From the NCBI GenBank assembly GCA_017458125.1, contig JAFTGB010000072.1:1-64000 (forward strand): a DNA stretch of 64,000 bases, in the 5' to 3' direction. Position 1 is the first letter of the stretch; every line of letters begins with the position of its first letter. Source of the DNA: Prevotella sp. (GTDB lineage Bacteria > Bacteroidota > Bacteroidia > Bacteroidales > Bacteroidaceae). The notes under the pieces were generated by a model. The model was not told the DNA's origin. It did not search any database and worked only from the letters and a program-made list of their open reading frames with translations. Positions 15,561 to 24,866 of this stretch are shown here, in pieces. Made by a program: the position numbers and the translations under genes.

Positions 15561-16499
15561 ATGACCAAGCTGTTGCAGAACAAGGTAGCCGAGAGCAAGT
15601 TAGCGCTACCCGTGACCGCCCTGTACGCCACCACAGTATGGCTGCTGGGCGGCCTCGTCATGCAGCAGTGGTGGCTGCAGTTCGGCTGTTTTGCCCTGTC
15701 GGCATACCTGATGGCCGAACTGAACAACGTCAACGCCCTCATCCGCGTCTACTCCCGCATGGTGAGCTGCACGTTCTTAGTGCTGTCGTGCTGCGTCTGC
15801 TTCCTGTTCCCCTCGTTCAGAGGCTTCCTCTTCCAACTGTGCTTCATCGGCAGCCTGTTCATCCTTTTCTACGGTTATCAGGACAAGGAGGGCATGGGCA
15901 TCACTTACTATGCCTTCTTTGTGATGGGACTGGCCAGCATGGTCTTCGTTCAGGTCGTCTACCTGCTTCCCCTGCTGTGGATACTCATGCTCACGCACCT
16001 GCAGATGATGTCGTGGCGCACGTTCTTTGCCTCGCTGTTCGGACTGCTGACGCCCTACTGGATAGGTGCCTGCTGGCTGGTGTATATGGAAGACTTTGCG
16101 CCGCTCATCAACCATCTGAGGGAGCTGACAGCATTTCAGTTTCCTTTCGACTACAGCACGCTGACCATGTCGCAAGTGGTCAGCTATGCCTTTCTGACGG
16201 TGCTGGCCATGACAGGCATCGTGCACTACATCCGCAGCCACCAGGGCGACAAGATACGCATCAGAATGCTTTACGGACTCTTCAGCTGGATAGACATCGC
16301 CGTACTGGCGCTGGTTGCCCTGCAGCCCCAGCACTACGACATGCTGATACGCATCAGCATCGTCTGCACGGCACCGCTATTAGGACACTTCATCACGCTG
16401 ACCTCCACGCGCATCACCAATGTGGCCTTCATCGTCATGCTATGTGCGGCCGTTTTACTGACAGGATTTAACCTATGGACAGCATCATCGCTCTTCTGA
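15561..16499 (+). CDS. Polytopic membrane protein of unknown function
   Basis: A 312-residue protein with about ten hydrophobic segments, starting immediately after the purD stop and overlapping the next gene by 25 bases. It resembles Bacteroidetes conserved inner-membrane proteins found near purD (often labelled hypothetical). No catalytic motif visible. Co-transcription with purD and the YqaA-like gene is likely from the spacing. Confidence 0.8.
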   Translation: MTKLLQNKVAESKLALPVTALYATTVWLLGGLVMQQWWLQFGCFALSAYLMAELNNVNALIRVYSRMVSCTFLVLSCCVCFLFPSFRGFLFQLCFIGSLFILFYGYQDKEGMGITYYAFFVMGLASMVFVQVVYLLPLLWILMLTHLQMMSWRTFFASLFGLLTPYWIGACWLVYMEDFAPLINHLRELTAFQFPFDYSTLTMSQVVSYAFLTVLAMTGIVHYIRSHQGDKIRIRMLYGLFSWIDIAVLALVALQPQHYDMLIRISIVCTAPLLGHFITLTSTRITNVAFIVMLCAAVLLTGFNLWTASSLF

Positions 16500-16927
16500 T
16501 CAGCTACGGCTACTGGGGCATGCTTCTGACGGCCTTTGTGGCGGGCAGCTTCTTTCCCTTCTCCAGCGAGGCCGTCATGACGGGACTGTTAGCCGCCGGA
16601 CTTGACCCTATGCTGCTCGTCGTGTATGGCACCATAGGCAACGTAGCCGGAGGCATGTTCAACTACTGTGTAGGGCGTATGGGCAAGCTGGAGTGGATAG
16701 AGCGCTACCTGCACGTGAAGCAGAAAGACCTGGACCGCGCCACCCGCTTCATGGCCGGCCGCGGTGCCTGGATGGGGTTCTTCGCTTTCCTTCCCGTCTT
16801 AGGCTCGGCTATCACCATCGTGCTGGGCCTGATGCGTGCCAACGTGGCCATCTCCATTACCAGCATGGCGCTGGGCAAGTTCCTGCGTTACATACTGATC
16901 ATCTACGCCTCCCAATTGTTTATTTAG
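16475..16927 (+). CDS. YqaA/DedA-type small membrane protein
   Basis: A 150-residue inner-membrane protein of the YqaA branch of the DedA/SNARE-associated family. Features are the FPFSSEAVMTGLLAAG segment (residues 27-42), the GN-AGG-NY turn and the conserved GRGAWMGFFAFLPVLGS block (near 95-112). It overlaps the previous gene by 25 bases. Family role is in membrane homeostasis, possibly lipid scrambling; the exact function here is not known. Confidence 0.85.
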   Translation: MDSIIALLISYGYWGMLLTAFVAGSFFPFSSEAVMTGLLAAGLDPMLLVVYGTIGNVAGGMFNYCVGRMGKLEWIERYLHVKQKDLDRATRFMAGRGAWMGFFAFLPVLGSAITIVLGLMRANVAISITSMALGKFLRYILIIYASQLFI

Positions 16928-16970
16928 CTTAAATTATCATTGTCAATTACCAATTGTCAATTAAATGCAT

Positions 16971-16979
16971 TACCTTTGC
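16971..16979 (+). promoter_or_regulatory. -7 element for the DUF2723 gene
   Basis: TACCTTTGC, full consensus. It lies 32 bases before ATG 17012. The -33 side holds a duplicated TTGTCAATTA word but no well-placed TTTG. Confidence 0.6.
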
Positions 16980-17011
16980 AGATTGGAAACAAACAACACA
17001 CGATAAACAGA

Positions 17012-20000
17012 ATGAAACAATTCAGACTTGTGGACAACATCATGGGCTGGCTGGCCTTTGCCATTGCTGCCTTCGTCTATTGCTCCACCATTGAGCCGAC
17101 AGCCTCCTTCTGGGACTGTCCGGAATTTATCTCCACCGGTTACAAACTGGAAATCGGGCACCCGCCCGGCGCACCGTTCTTCATGCTGACGGCCAACCTG
17201 TTCTCACAGTTTGCCTCAGACCCCAGTCAGGTGGCCTATATGGTCAACATGATGAGTGCCCTGCTGTCGGCAGCCACCATCCTGTTCCTGTTCTGGACCA
17301 TCTCGCACCTGACGCGCCGCCTGCTCATCAAGGACTGGAGCCAGCTGACCACGGCCAAGTTCATCGCCATTGAGGCGTCGGCCATGGTGGGCGCACTCAT
17401 CTATACATTCAGCGACACGTTCTGGTTCTCGGCAGTCGAGGGCGAGGTGTATGCCTATTCGTCGGCTTTCACCGCCGTCGTCTTCTGGCTCATCCTGAAG
17501 TGGGAGGACCAGGCCGACGAGCCGCACGCCGACCGCTGGCTGGTGCTCATCATGTATATGACAGGCCTCAGCATCGGCGTCCACCTGCTGAACCTGCTGT
17601 GCCTGCCTGCCATCGTGCTGGTCTACTACTACCGCAAGTTCCCCACCGACGACCCGAAGCGCGACCTGAAGGGAAGCCTCATTGCTCTCGGCATCTCCAT
17701 CGTCATCCTGGCTGCCGTGCTCTACGGCGTCGTACCGGGCATCGTACAGGTGGGCGGATGGTTCGAGCTGCTGTTTGTCAACGTGCTGGGCTGTCCGTTC
17801 AACACGGGCGAAATCGTCTACATTTTCCTGCTCATCGGTATCACCGTGTGGGCCATCTACGAGACCTACAACGACCTGAACGAGAAGCGCCAGAACATTG
17901 CCTTCCTGCTGGCTGTAGCCCTGCTGGGCATCCCCTTCTACGGCCACGGCTGGATGTCGGTCATCATCGGCATCGTGGTGCTGGCCGTCATGTGGTTTGT
18001 GCTGAGCTACAAGAAGCGTGACAACGAGAGCAAACAACTGCTGCCCTTGGTCACCGCCCGCATCAAGAACACGTCGCTGCTCTGCATGTTGATGCTCATG
18101 ATAGGCTACTCCAGCTACGCACTCATCGTCATCCGCTCGGCAGCCAACCCGCCCATGGACCAGAACTCGCCGGAGGACATCTTCACGCTTGGCGAATACT
18201 TAGGACGCGAGCAGTACGGCCAGCGCCCGCTGTTCTACGGTCAGGCCTACACGTCGCAGGTGGCCCTGAAGCAGGACGGCGAATTCTGCCGCCCCGTCAT
18301 GGAGAAAGGCGCACCCATGTGGCAGCGCAAGGAGAAGGCGTCTGCCGATGAGAAGGACGAATACTTCGTGCTGCGCACCAAGGACGAATACAAATACGCT
18401 CAGAACATGCTGTTCCCCCGCATGTATAGCTCTGCCCACAGCCAAGCCTACGAGAGCTGGATGGGCGGCGTCGACGGCCGCGAGGAGCAGTTCGACCGCT
18501 GCGGCGAGACCGTGACGGTCAAGGTGCCCACACAGTTGGAGAACCTGCGCTTCTTCATCAGCTACCAGTGCAACTTCATGTACTGGCGCTACTTCATGTG
18601 GAACTTTGCAGGCCGACAGAACGACCTGCAGGGCAACGGCGAACTGGAGCACGGCAACTGGCTCAGCGGCTTCGACTGGTTGGACAACTGGCGTCTGGGC
18701 GACCAGGACCTGCTGCCCGACGAGCTGAAGCAGAACAAGGGACACAACGTATTCTACTGCCTGCCACTGCTGCTGGGACTCATCGGACTCTTCTGGCAGT
18801 CGTTAGGCAAGCACCACGACAACGCCAAGGACCAGACGGGCATCCGCCAGTTCTGGGTGGTCTTCTTCCTGTTCTTCATGACCGGACTGGCCATCGTCGT
18901 CTACCTGAACCAGACACCCATGCAGCCCCGTGAGCGCGACTACGCCTACGCAGGCTCTTTCTACGCCTTCGACATCTGGTGCGGCATAGGTGTGGCCGCC
19001 ATCATCCAGATGCTACAACAGTATCTCAAGAAGGTCAACGCCACAGTGCTTGCCGCAGCCGTCGCCGTGGTGTGCCTGGCAGTACCCGTGCAGATGGCCT
19101 CGCAGACGTGGGACGACCACGACCGCTCCGGCCGCTACACTTGCCGCGACTTCGGACAGAACTACCTGATGTCGCTGCAGGACGAGGGCAACCCCATCAT
19201 CTTCACCAATGGCGACAACGACACCTTCCCCCTGTGGTACAATCAGGACGTCGAGGGCGTGCGCACCGACACCCGCGTGTGCAACCTGAGCTATCTGCAG
19301 ACCGACTGGTATATAGACCAGATGCGTCGCCCGGCCTACAACTCACCGTCGGTGCCCATCACGTGGGACCGAATCGAATACTGCGCAGGCACCAACGAGT
19401 ACGTCACCATAGAGCCCCGCATGAAGGACATCATCCGTGAACACTACCGCGACAACCCCGAACTGGCGCACGAGCAGTTCGGCGACGACCCCTTCGAGCT
19501 GAAGAGTGTGCTGAAGAACTGGGTGCGCAACCAGAACCCCGACCTGCACATGATACCCACCGACACCATCTACATGACCATCGACAAGGATGCCGTGCGC
19601 CGCAGCGGTATGATGATGGCCGCAGACTCCATACCCGACCGCATGGTTATCTCGCTGAAGGGCAAGAGCGCGCTCTACAAGGGCGACCTGATGATTCTGG
19701 AGATGCTCGCCGAGTGCAACTGGGTGCGTCCCATCTATGTCGCCGTCTCGGTGGGTGACGAGAACTACATCAACCTGGGCGACAACACCATCACCGAGGG
19801 TCTCGTCTACCGCATCACACCGTTCACCACCCAGCAGGACGGCAAGCCCGTACCCGGTGTCAAGAACTTCGACACCAAGCGCACCTACGACAACGTCATG
19901 CACCGCTTCAAGTTTGGAGGCATCGACAAGCCCGGCATCTACCTCGACGAGACTGTCATGCGCATGTGCTATACCCACCGCCGCATTATGAGCCATCTGG

Positions 20001-20395
20001 CCATGATGCTCATCAGCGAGGGCAAAGACCGTCAGGCCGCCGAGGTGCTGCGCTACGCCGCCAAGATGGTGCCGTCGTACAACGTGCCTCACAACTACAG
20101 CTCCGGCTCCATCGACATGGCACGCTCCTGGGCATCGTTAGGCAACAAGAAGGAAGCCTTCACCATCATCGACGACATGTGGAAAACGGCCTCGCAGTAT
20201 ATGCGCTGGTACTGCAACCTGGAGGGCTTCCGCTTCGACTCTGCTCAGAACGAGTGTGCCGTACAGCTCTACATCATGCAGCAGCTCATCGCCATTGCCG
20301 AACCACTCGACCAGCAATGGGCCGACAAGCACATGAAGGCCCTCAACCAAATGGCGGCCTACTACGAGTCGAAAGGTGGAAACCTGGGGTATTAG
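17012..20395 (+). CDS. DUF2723 membrane protein (predicted glycosyltransferase-like)
   Basis: A 1127-residue Bacteroidetes DUF2723 protein with PMT-like N-terminal topology, proposed to be lipid-linked-sugar glycosyltransferases, perhaps in protein O-glycosylation. The start at 17012 (MKQFRLVDNIMGWLAF) is downstream of the -7 element; an in-frame ATG at 16940 is upstream of it. N-terminal motifs STIEPTASFWDCPEF and GHPPGAPFF (residues 25-60) are the family signature, with the acidic pair expected in GT-C enzymes. About 12 membrane segments reach residue 700, with a large soluble C-terminal part to 1127, including a TPR-like end. Confidence 0.88.
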   Translation: MKQFRLVDNIMGWLAFAIAAFVYCSTIEPTASFWDCPEFISTGYKLEIGHPPGAPFFMLTANLFSQFASDPSQVAYMVNMMSALLSAATILFLFWTISHLTRRLLIKDWSQLTTAKFIAIEASAMVGALIYTFSDTFWFSAVEGEVYAYSSAFTAVVFWLILKWEDQADEPHADRWLVLIMYMTGLSIGVHLLNLLCLPAIVLVYYYRKFPTDDPKRDLKGSLIALGISIVILAAVLYGVVPGIVQVGGWFELLFVNVLGCPFNTGEIVYIFLLIGITVWAIYETYNDLNEKRQNIAFLLAVALLGIPFYGHGWMSVIIGIVVLAVMWFVLSYKKRDNESKQLLPLVTARIKNTSLLCMLMLMIGYSSYALIVIRSAANPPMDQNSPEDIFTLGEYLGREQYGQRPLFYGQAYTSQVALKQDGEFCRPVMEKGAPMWQRKEKASADEKDEYFVLRTKDEYKYAQNMLFPRMYSSAHSQAYESWMGGVDGREEQFDRCGETVTVKVPTQLENLRFFISYQCNFMYWRYFMWNFAGRQNDLQGNGELEHGNWLSGFDWLDNWRLGDQDLLPDELKQNKGHNVFYCLPLLLGLIGLFWQSLGKHHDNAKDQTGIRQFWVVFFLFFMTGLAIVVYLNQTPMQPRERDYAYAGSFYAFDIWCGIGVAAIIQMLQQYLKKVNATVLAAAVAVVCLAVPVQMASQTWDDHDRSGRYTCRDFGQNYLMSLQDEGNPIIFTNGDNDTFPLWYNQDVEGVRTDTRVCNLSYLQTDWYIDQMRRPAYNSPSVPITWDRIEYCAGTNEYVTIEPRMKDIIREHYRDNPELAHEQFGDDPFELKSVLKNWVRNQNPDLHMIPTDTIYMTIDKDAVRRSGMMMAADSIPDRMVISLKGKSALYKGDLMILEMLAECNWVRPIYVAVSVGDENYINLGDNTITEGLVYRITPFTTQQDGKPVPGVKNFDTKRTYDNVMHRFKFGGIDKPGIYLDETVMRMCYTHRRIMSHLAMMLISEGKDRQAAEVLRYAAKMVPSYNVPHNYSSGSIDMARSWASLGNKKEAFTIIDDMWKTASQYMRWYCNLEGFRFDSAQNECAVQLYIMQQLIAIAEPLDQQWADKHMKALNQMAAYYESKGGNLGY

Positions 20396-20432
20396 AAGCA
20401 AATAGCAAGAAGCAAGAAGAGGAAGCAGGAGC

Positions 20433-21044
20433 ATGTTCATTGAGCAACCCGCCAAATGGCTACGCTGGCTGTACCCACATGCGCTGTGGCGTATGGACCG
20501 TCATGAAAAGGCCGTCTACCTGACCTTCGATGACGGTCCCATACCCGAGGCCACGCCGTTCATCCTCGACGTGCTGCACCACTACGGCATCAAAGCCACG
20601 TTCTTCATGGTAGGCGACAACGCCCGCAAGTACCCGCAGCTCCACCAGCGCGTCGTCAACGAAGGGCACCGCATCGGCAACCACACGCACAACCACATCA
20701 GCGGATTCCGCCATACCATCCACGACTACAGCTACAACGTAGAGAAGGCCAACGCCTACCTGAAGACCAACCTGGTGCGACCGCCACACGGCTGGATGCG
20801 CTTAGAACAATATGCATGGCTGTCGCGAAAGTTCAAGATTGTCATGTGGGACCTCGTCACCCGCGACTACTCCAAATGGATGACCGCCGACGACGTGCTG
20901 GCCAACGTCAAGCGATATGCCCGCAACGGCAGCATCATCACCTTCCACGACTCGCTCAAGAGCATCGACAAGCTACGCGTAGCCCTGCCTGCCGCCATCG
21001 AGTGGCTGAGCAGTCAGGGCTACGCTTTCAAAACCTTTGAATAA
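20433..21044 (+). CDS. Polysaccharide deacetylase (NodB domain)
   Basis: A 203-residue NodB-family deacetylase. The catalytic motif 1 TFDDGP (near 32-37) and motif 2 HRIGNHTHNH (H-x-x-x-H, near 80) are complete; motif 3 RPPHGW and the late IITFHDS (HDS) are also present. It has no signal peptide, so it may act at the inner membrane face or be cytoplasmic; the IEQPAKWLRWLYP opening is common in Bacteroidetes homologues. It ends 12 bases from the convergent rhamnulose aldolase gene. Confidence 0.9.
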   Translation: MFIEQPAKWLRWLYPHALWRMDRHEKAVYLTFDDGPIPEATPFILDVLHHYGIKATFFMVGDNARKYPQLHQRVVNEGHRIGNHTHNHISGFRHTIHDYSYNVEKANAYLKTNLVRPPHGWMRLEQYAWLSRKFKIVMWDLVTRDYSKWMTADDVLANVKRYARNGSIITFHDSLKSIDKLRVALPAAIEWLSSQGYAFKTFE

Positions 21045-21055
21045 AAAAGAGTGGT

Positions 21056-21877
21056 TCAGCAGGGACGCTGCTTGGGCAGCTTGAAGACATCCTGCACCTC
21101 CTTCATCTGCCCGGCGGTCATGCCGTCGGGCTCGGAGCCCATGCTGCGGGCACACATATAGATGTTGGCAGCCTTGCAGAGCACGTCGGTCTGGTCGAAG
21201 GCATCCATGATGTCCTGACCGACGGCAACGGTACCATGCTTCTCCCACAGGACCACGTCGTGCGTCTTTATCTGCTCCAGGGTGGCCTCTGCCAGTGCTA
21301 CCGACGACGGCAGGGCGTAAGGCACGATGCCGATGCCCAGCGGTGCAAAGGCCAGCGTCTCGGGTATCATCGACCACAGCACGCGCGTCATCTCGTCGCC
21401 TTTCAGGAAGCGCTGGATATGGCTCATGGCCACCAACTCTATGGGGTGCGTGTGCAGTGTGGCCTTGTAGCACGACCCGGTCTCCAGCAGGTAGTTCTGC
21501 AGAGCCAGATGGGTGGGCAACTCGCTGGTGGGCACCACGTTCTGGTCGGCAATGACGACATACGAAGCGCTGTCGTCCATGATACGGATGACGGAGCCGT
21601 TCTGCATGGGCTCCTTAGCCAGGTCGCGCATGCGCTTACCCGTGCCCTTGCAGTAGAAATACTTGCCTTTCAGGCAGGGCAGCGTCATGCCTATCTTCAC
21701 TACATCGGAAATGGGCGGCATCTTCTTGCACTCGTCATCCATATACTCGGTGACGTTGACGGTGATGTTGCCACCGTTACGCTCTGCCCATCCTTTCTGC
21801 CAGAGGTATCCCGTCACCTCTGCAATCTGATCAATAACCGCTTTGAGTTCGGGGCGGCCTTCCAAAATACTTTTCAT
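21056..21877 (-). CDS. rhaD: Rhamnulose-1-phosphate aldolase (class II)
   Basis: A 273-residue zinc aldolase splitting L-rhamnulose 1-phosphate to DHAP and L-lactaldehyde. Signature parts are AERNGGNITVNV (near 31-42), TSELPTHLALQ (catalytic Glu), the zinc-binding HTHP, and the third His in LWEKHGTVAVG (near 213). Length matches RhaD. It is the last gene of the minus-strand kinase, isomerase, permease, aldolase operon, 24 bases after the permease. No lactaldehyde reductase gene is in the window. Confidence 0.93.
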   Translation of the reverse strand: MKSILEGRPELKAVIDQIAEVTGYLWQKGWAERNGGNITVNVTEYMDDECKKMPPISDVVKIGMTLPCLKGKYFYCKGTGKRMRDLAKEPMQNGSVIRIMDDSASYVVIADQNVVPTSELPTHLALQNYLLETGSCYKATLHTHPIELVAMSHIQRFLKGDEMTRVLWSMIPETLAFAPLGIGIVPYALPSSVALAEATLEQIKTHDVVLWEKHGTVAVGQDIMDAFDQTDVLCKAANIYMCARSMGSEPDGMTAGQMKEVQDVFKLPKQRPC

Positions 21878-21901
21878 GCTATGCTATTTTTATTCCTTTT
21901 T

Positions 21902-23230
21902 TTAATAATTATCGCCATAACGCTCTTTAGTGATGTCGTCCAGAGCACGTCCGCGCGTGTTGGGCACGCCCATGAAGCCTACCACAAGGGAGACGGCCAG
22001 CAGGGCTATCATGCAGAAGGCTGCCATGGTGAAGCCCTCACCGTTCTCGCCATAGATATAGGTGAAGATGAGTCCCCAGACTGCTGACAGGCCGCGCACA
22101 ATGAAGAACATAAGTCCCTGTGCACCGGCACGGAACTTGGCGGGGAACAGTTCGCTACCCCACAGGGCATAGAAAATCTGCGGTGACGAACCGCCCTGCA
22201 CGCCCCAAAGGATGGCGAAGAGCCAGAGTCCCATCATGCCGTTGACACCGATGGTGACGATGACCAGCCAGGCGGAGATAGCCACTAACAGTCCGAAGGT
22301 GTAGATGGCTTTGTGCGATGTCTTGTCGATGATTTTCGAGACGATGAACGTGACGCCAACGATGATAGCCCACTGTATGCAGTTCATCCAGTTAGCCTGT
22401 TCATTGCTCACGCCACCGGCCGTCTCGTAGATATGCGGCTGGAAGAAGCCCATGACCGATGCCACAAGGTTCCACGTCAGATAGATGGTAGCCAGGAAGC
22501 ACACCGTCTTGACAGCTATCTTATTAGAAAACAGGACCTTGATATTGTCAATCAGACCAGCCTGCTTCGACTTGTTTGCCTCAAACTCTGCACTCTCCTG
22601 CAGCTGGCGCTGGAGGTTCCAGGCGATAAAGGCCACGACGAACAGCGAGAAGAACACGATGCGTGAGGAGAAGGCATTGACGGCCTCTGTCGAGAGGTCA
22701 CTGCCGCCAAAGAGATGGGCCACAGCCTCCACCCATCCGAACAGGTATCCGCCCGGTGCGAAGAGCATGCCCAAGAGCAGGATGCACATCGGTCCGAAGC
22801 CCCACGACATCTGCGAGATGCAGATGTTGCGTCCGCGATTATTGACCTCGGACGACTCGGAGATATAGGTCCACGATGCCGGCACACCCACACCCACCGA
22901 GATGCCCGTGATGAGGAAGCCGCAGAGCAGCATGGGGAAGTTGACGCTGAGCATGACGGTGAGCACACCCACCATATACACTATCATGTTGTAGGTGAAG
23001 ATGAACTTCCGGCCGTACTTGTCAGCTAAGAAGCCGCCGATGATGGCGCCGATGGCTGCCCCCAGACAGTTGGCAGAGATGAAGTTAAGCCAGCCCAAGT
23101 GCACCTCGGACAGTCCGAGGTATTTCTGCCAGAGCGTCAGTCCCGATGCTCCGGCCACGATGGCACCGGCATCCAGATAGTTTGTCAGAGACACCGCTAT
23201 GGTGCTCTTCAATGAACCGCTATTTGCCAT
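21902..23230 (-). CDS. MFS sugar transporter, probable L-rhamnose permease
   Basis: A 442-residue major-facilitator protein of the sugar porter type with about 12 membrane segments. It carries the GGFLADKYGRK loop (residues 64-74), between TM2 and TM3, and the mid-protein loop (residues 210-240) typical of the fold. Its place between isomerase and aldolase genes in the operon parallels rhaP in the Bacteroides rhaKIPAO operon, so L-rhamnose/H+ symport is the likely role. Substrate is inferred from context. Confidence 0.85.
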   Translation of the reverse strand: MANSGSLKSTIAVSLTNYLDAGAIVAGASGLTLWQKYLGLSEVHLGWLNFISANCLGAAIGAIIGGFLADKYGRKFIFTYNMIVYMVGVLTVMLSVNFPMLLCGFLITGISVGVGVPASWTYISESSEVNNRGRNICISQMSWGFGPMCILLLGMLFAPGGYLFGWVEAVAHLFGGSDLSTEAVNAFSSRIVFFSLFVVAFIAWNLQRQLQESAEFEANKSKQAGLIDNIKVLFSNKIAVKTVCFLATIYLTWNLVASVMGFFQPHIYETAGGVSNEQANWMNCIQWAIIVGVTFIVSKIIDKTSHKAIYTFGLLVAISAWLVIVTIGVNGMMGLWLFAILWGVQGGSSPQIFYALWGSELFPAKFRAGAQGLMFFIVRGLSAVWGLIFTYIYGENGEGFTMAAFCMIALLAVSLVVGFMGVPNTRGRALDDITKERYGDNY

Positions 23231-23270
23231 ATTATTATTTTATTTAAATGAGAAATAAGTAATGTAAATA

Positions 23271-23336
23271 AGTAATGAGAAATGGCTGCGCCAGAAACTC
23301 CGCCTCAAACATTTTTCATTTCCATTTCTCATTACT
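23271..23336. repeat. Inverted repeat between isomerase-like and permease genes
   Basis: Perfect 15-bp arms, 23271-23285 and 23322-23336 (ATTACT/AGTAAT with GAGAAATGG), with a 36-base loop. The arms extend into AT-rich direct repeats of TTTCTCATTACTCA. Probably an intra-operon attenuator or processing site. Confidence 0.6.
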
Positions 23337-23356
23337 CATTTCTCATTACTCATTTG

Positions 23357-24787
23357 TTATCTGCAAACCACGTCGCACTCCACATTCAGGATCTTGGCCA
23401 CCTTGAGGATGGTGTCGATATGGTGACCCACGGCAGCAGCCATGTGGTGGGTGGGCCCGGCCTCGCTCCACTTGTTGACAAACTCACGGCACGGCAGCGA
23501 GAACTTGGTGCGCATGTTGGTGTCGCCGAACATGAAGATGTCGCCCTCTTCGTTGATGCCCTCGGCCACAACGAACTTAAAGACGCCGTTCTTGTCCTGC
23601 GTGATAGCCAAATAGGTGACGGGGCCCGTGGGCGGATAGAACTGTGTCAGGTAGCCGCCACCGGTCTTGCCGTGGAACACGGGCACAATCTTCATCGTAG
23701 GCTTGTGGGCCTGCGAGATGTCGTAGTCGCCAGACCCTGAGTGGCCAATGATGCAGATGTCCTTCGGGAAGTCTATGGAGTACATCTCTGCCAGGGTGCC
23801 CGTGCCGCTGATGGTCTTCAGTATCGACATGGCCATGGCCACCTTCATGTCGCCCTCCACGGCGCAGGCCGTGTGCTGCTTGATGAGCATCGAGAAGGCG
23901 GGGATGAGCATGGAGTCCAGCTTGCCCGCCACGCCCTGGGCGAAGCCGGCATAGTGCGAGGCTATCATGCCTAAATGCTCGTCCTTCACCCACTGCTCGA
24001 AGGCCACCACATACTTGGCCATGTCCCACACCTTCTCCACGGTGCCGCCGCCTTCGATGTCGAAGGTGTCGAGGATGTCCTGCGCCTTGGCGCGGATGGC
24101 CGCCTCGTCGGTGACGTTGTCGGCAATGGCCCACATCTGTTCCCAGTCGAACTGCTTGGTATAGACGAACATACGGTGATAGAGGTTGGTCTCGTCGATG
24201 TAGAGGTCCATCATGCCGGGATACGGACGGCCAATCTGTGCGATGTTGGTATCGCGGAAGCGGCGGCGCACCTGTGCGGCACGGCACCAGTCTTCAATCT
24301 CAGCCTGTACGCCGGGGTCGCCACCTTCTACAACGCCGGTGATAACTGCCGAGCGCTTGCCGGCACGGTTCAGGTCGGCCACCATCTCACCGATGGCACC
24401 ACAGGCATAGAGGTCGCCCAGCCACGTGGGGATGTCGGTCTTGGCATAGTCGGGAGCCAACTTCTTCTGCAGGTTGACGATGACCACGGGCACATCCAGG
24501 TCGCGCACGGCGGGCAGCATATTATAAGAGGTGCAGTAGGTAAGCATCTGCAGGATGACAAGATCCACATCGGCAGCGCGGAACTTGTCGCCGGCAGCCA
24601 TCGACTGCTCCTTGGTGGTCACCATGCCGCCATCGATAATCTCAATGCTGTCGGGCAGTGTCTTCTTGAAGTCTTCATACTGCTGCTCGAAGTTAGGAAC
24701 GAGCTGTGGGAACTGAGGCAGGTAAGCCTGCAGGGCGATAGAGAACACGCCCACCTTTGCTTTGGTTTCTACTAATGGTTTTGACAT
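23357..24787 (-). CDS. L-fucose/L-arabinose isomerase-fold protein, candidate L-rhamnose isomerase
   Basis: A 476-residue protein of the FucI/AraA structural family, not the RhaA/RhaI TIM-barrel family. Metal and catalytic residues expected in AraA are plausibly present: Glu in CAVEGDMK (near 311), Glu or Asp in LAEMYSIDF (near 333), His in IIGHSGSGDYD (near 350) and His in PTHHMAAAVGHH (near 450). It sits between rhamnulokinase and the permease, precisely where Bacteroides rhaI lies, and no other isomerase is in the operon, so conversion of L-rhamnose to L-rhamnulose is the likely activity. That assignment is contextual; an uncharacterised sugar isomerase is the alternative. Confidence 0.75.
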   Translation of the reverse strand: MSKPLVETKAKVGVFSIALQAYLPQFPQLVPNFEQQYEDFKKTLPDSIEIIDGGMVTTKEQSMAAGDKFRAADVDLVILQMLTYCTSYNMLPAVRDLDVPVVIVNLQKKLAPDYAKTDIPTWLGDLYACGAIGEMVADLNRAGKRSAVITGVVEGGDPGVQAEIEDWCRAAQVRRRFRDTNIAQIGRPYPGMMDLYIDETNLYHRMFVYTKQFDWEQMWAIADNVTDEAAIRAKAQDILDTFDIEGGGTVEKVWDMAKYVVAFEQWVKDEHLGMIASHYAGFAQGVAGKLDSMLIPAFSMLIKQHTACAVEGDMKVAMAMSILKTISGTGTLAEMYSIDFPKDICIIGHSGSGDYDISQAHKPTMKIVPVFHGKTGGGYLTQFYPPTGPVTYLAITQDKNGVFKFVVAEGINEEGDIFMFGDTNMRTKFSLPCREFVNKWSEAGPTHHMAAAVGHHIDTILKVAKILNVECDVVCR

Positions 24788-24866
24788 ATTTTTTTGAGTT
24801 TTGAAGTTTGAGGTTTGAGTTTTGAAGTTTTGAGAGTTTTGAGAGTAATATTAGACTACCCAAAAC

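Noticed and set aside
16940-17011. Upstream start for the DUF2723 gene
   Set aside because: The ATG is upstream of the -7 element at 16971-16979, and the N-terminus adds no family residues.
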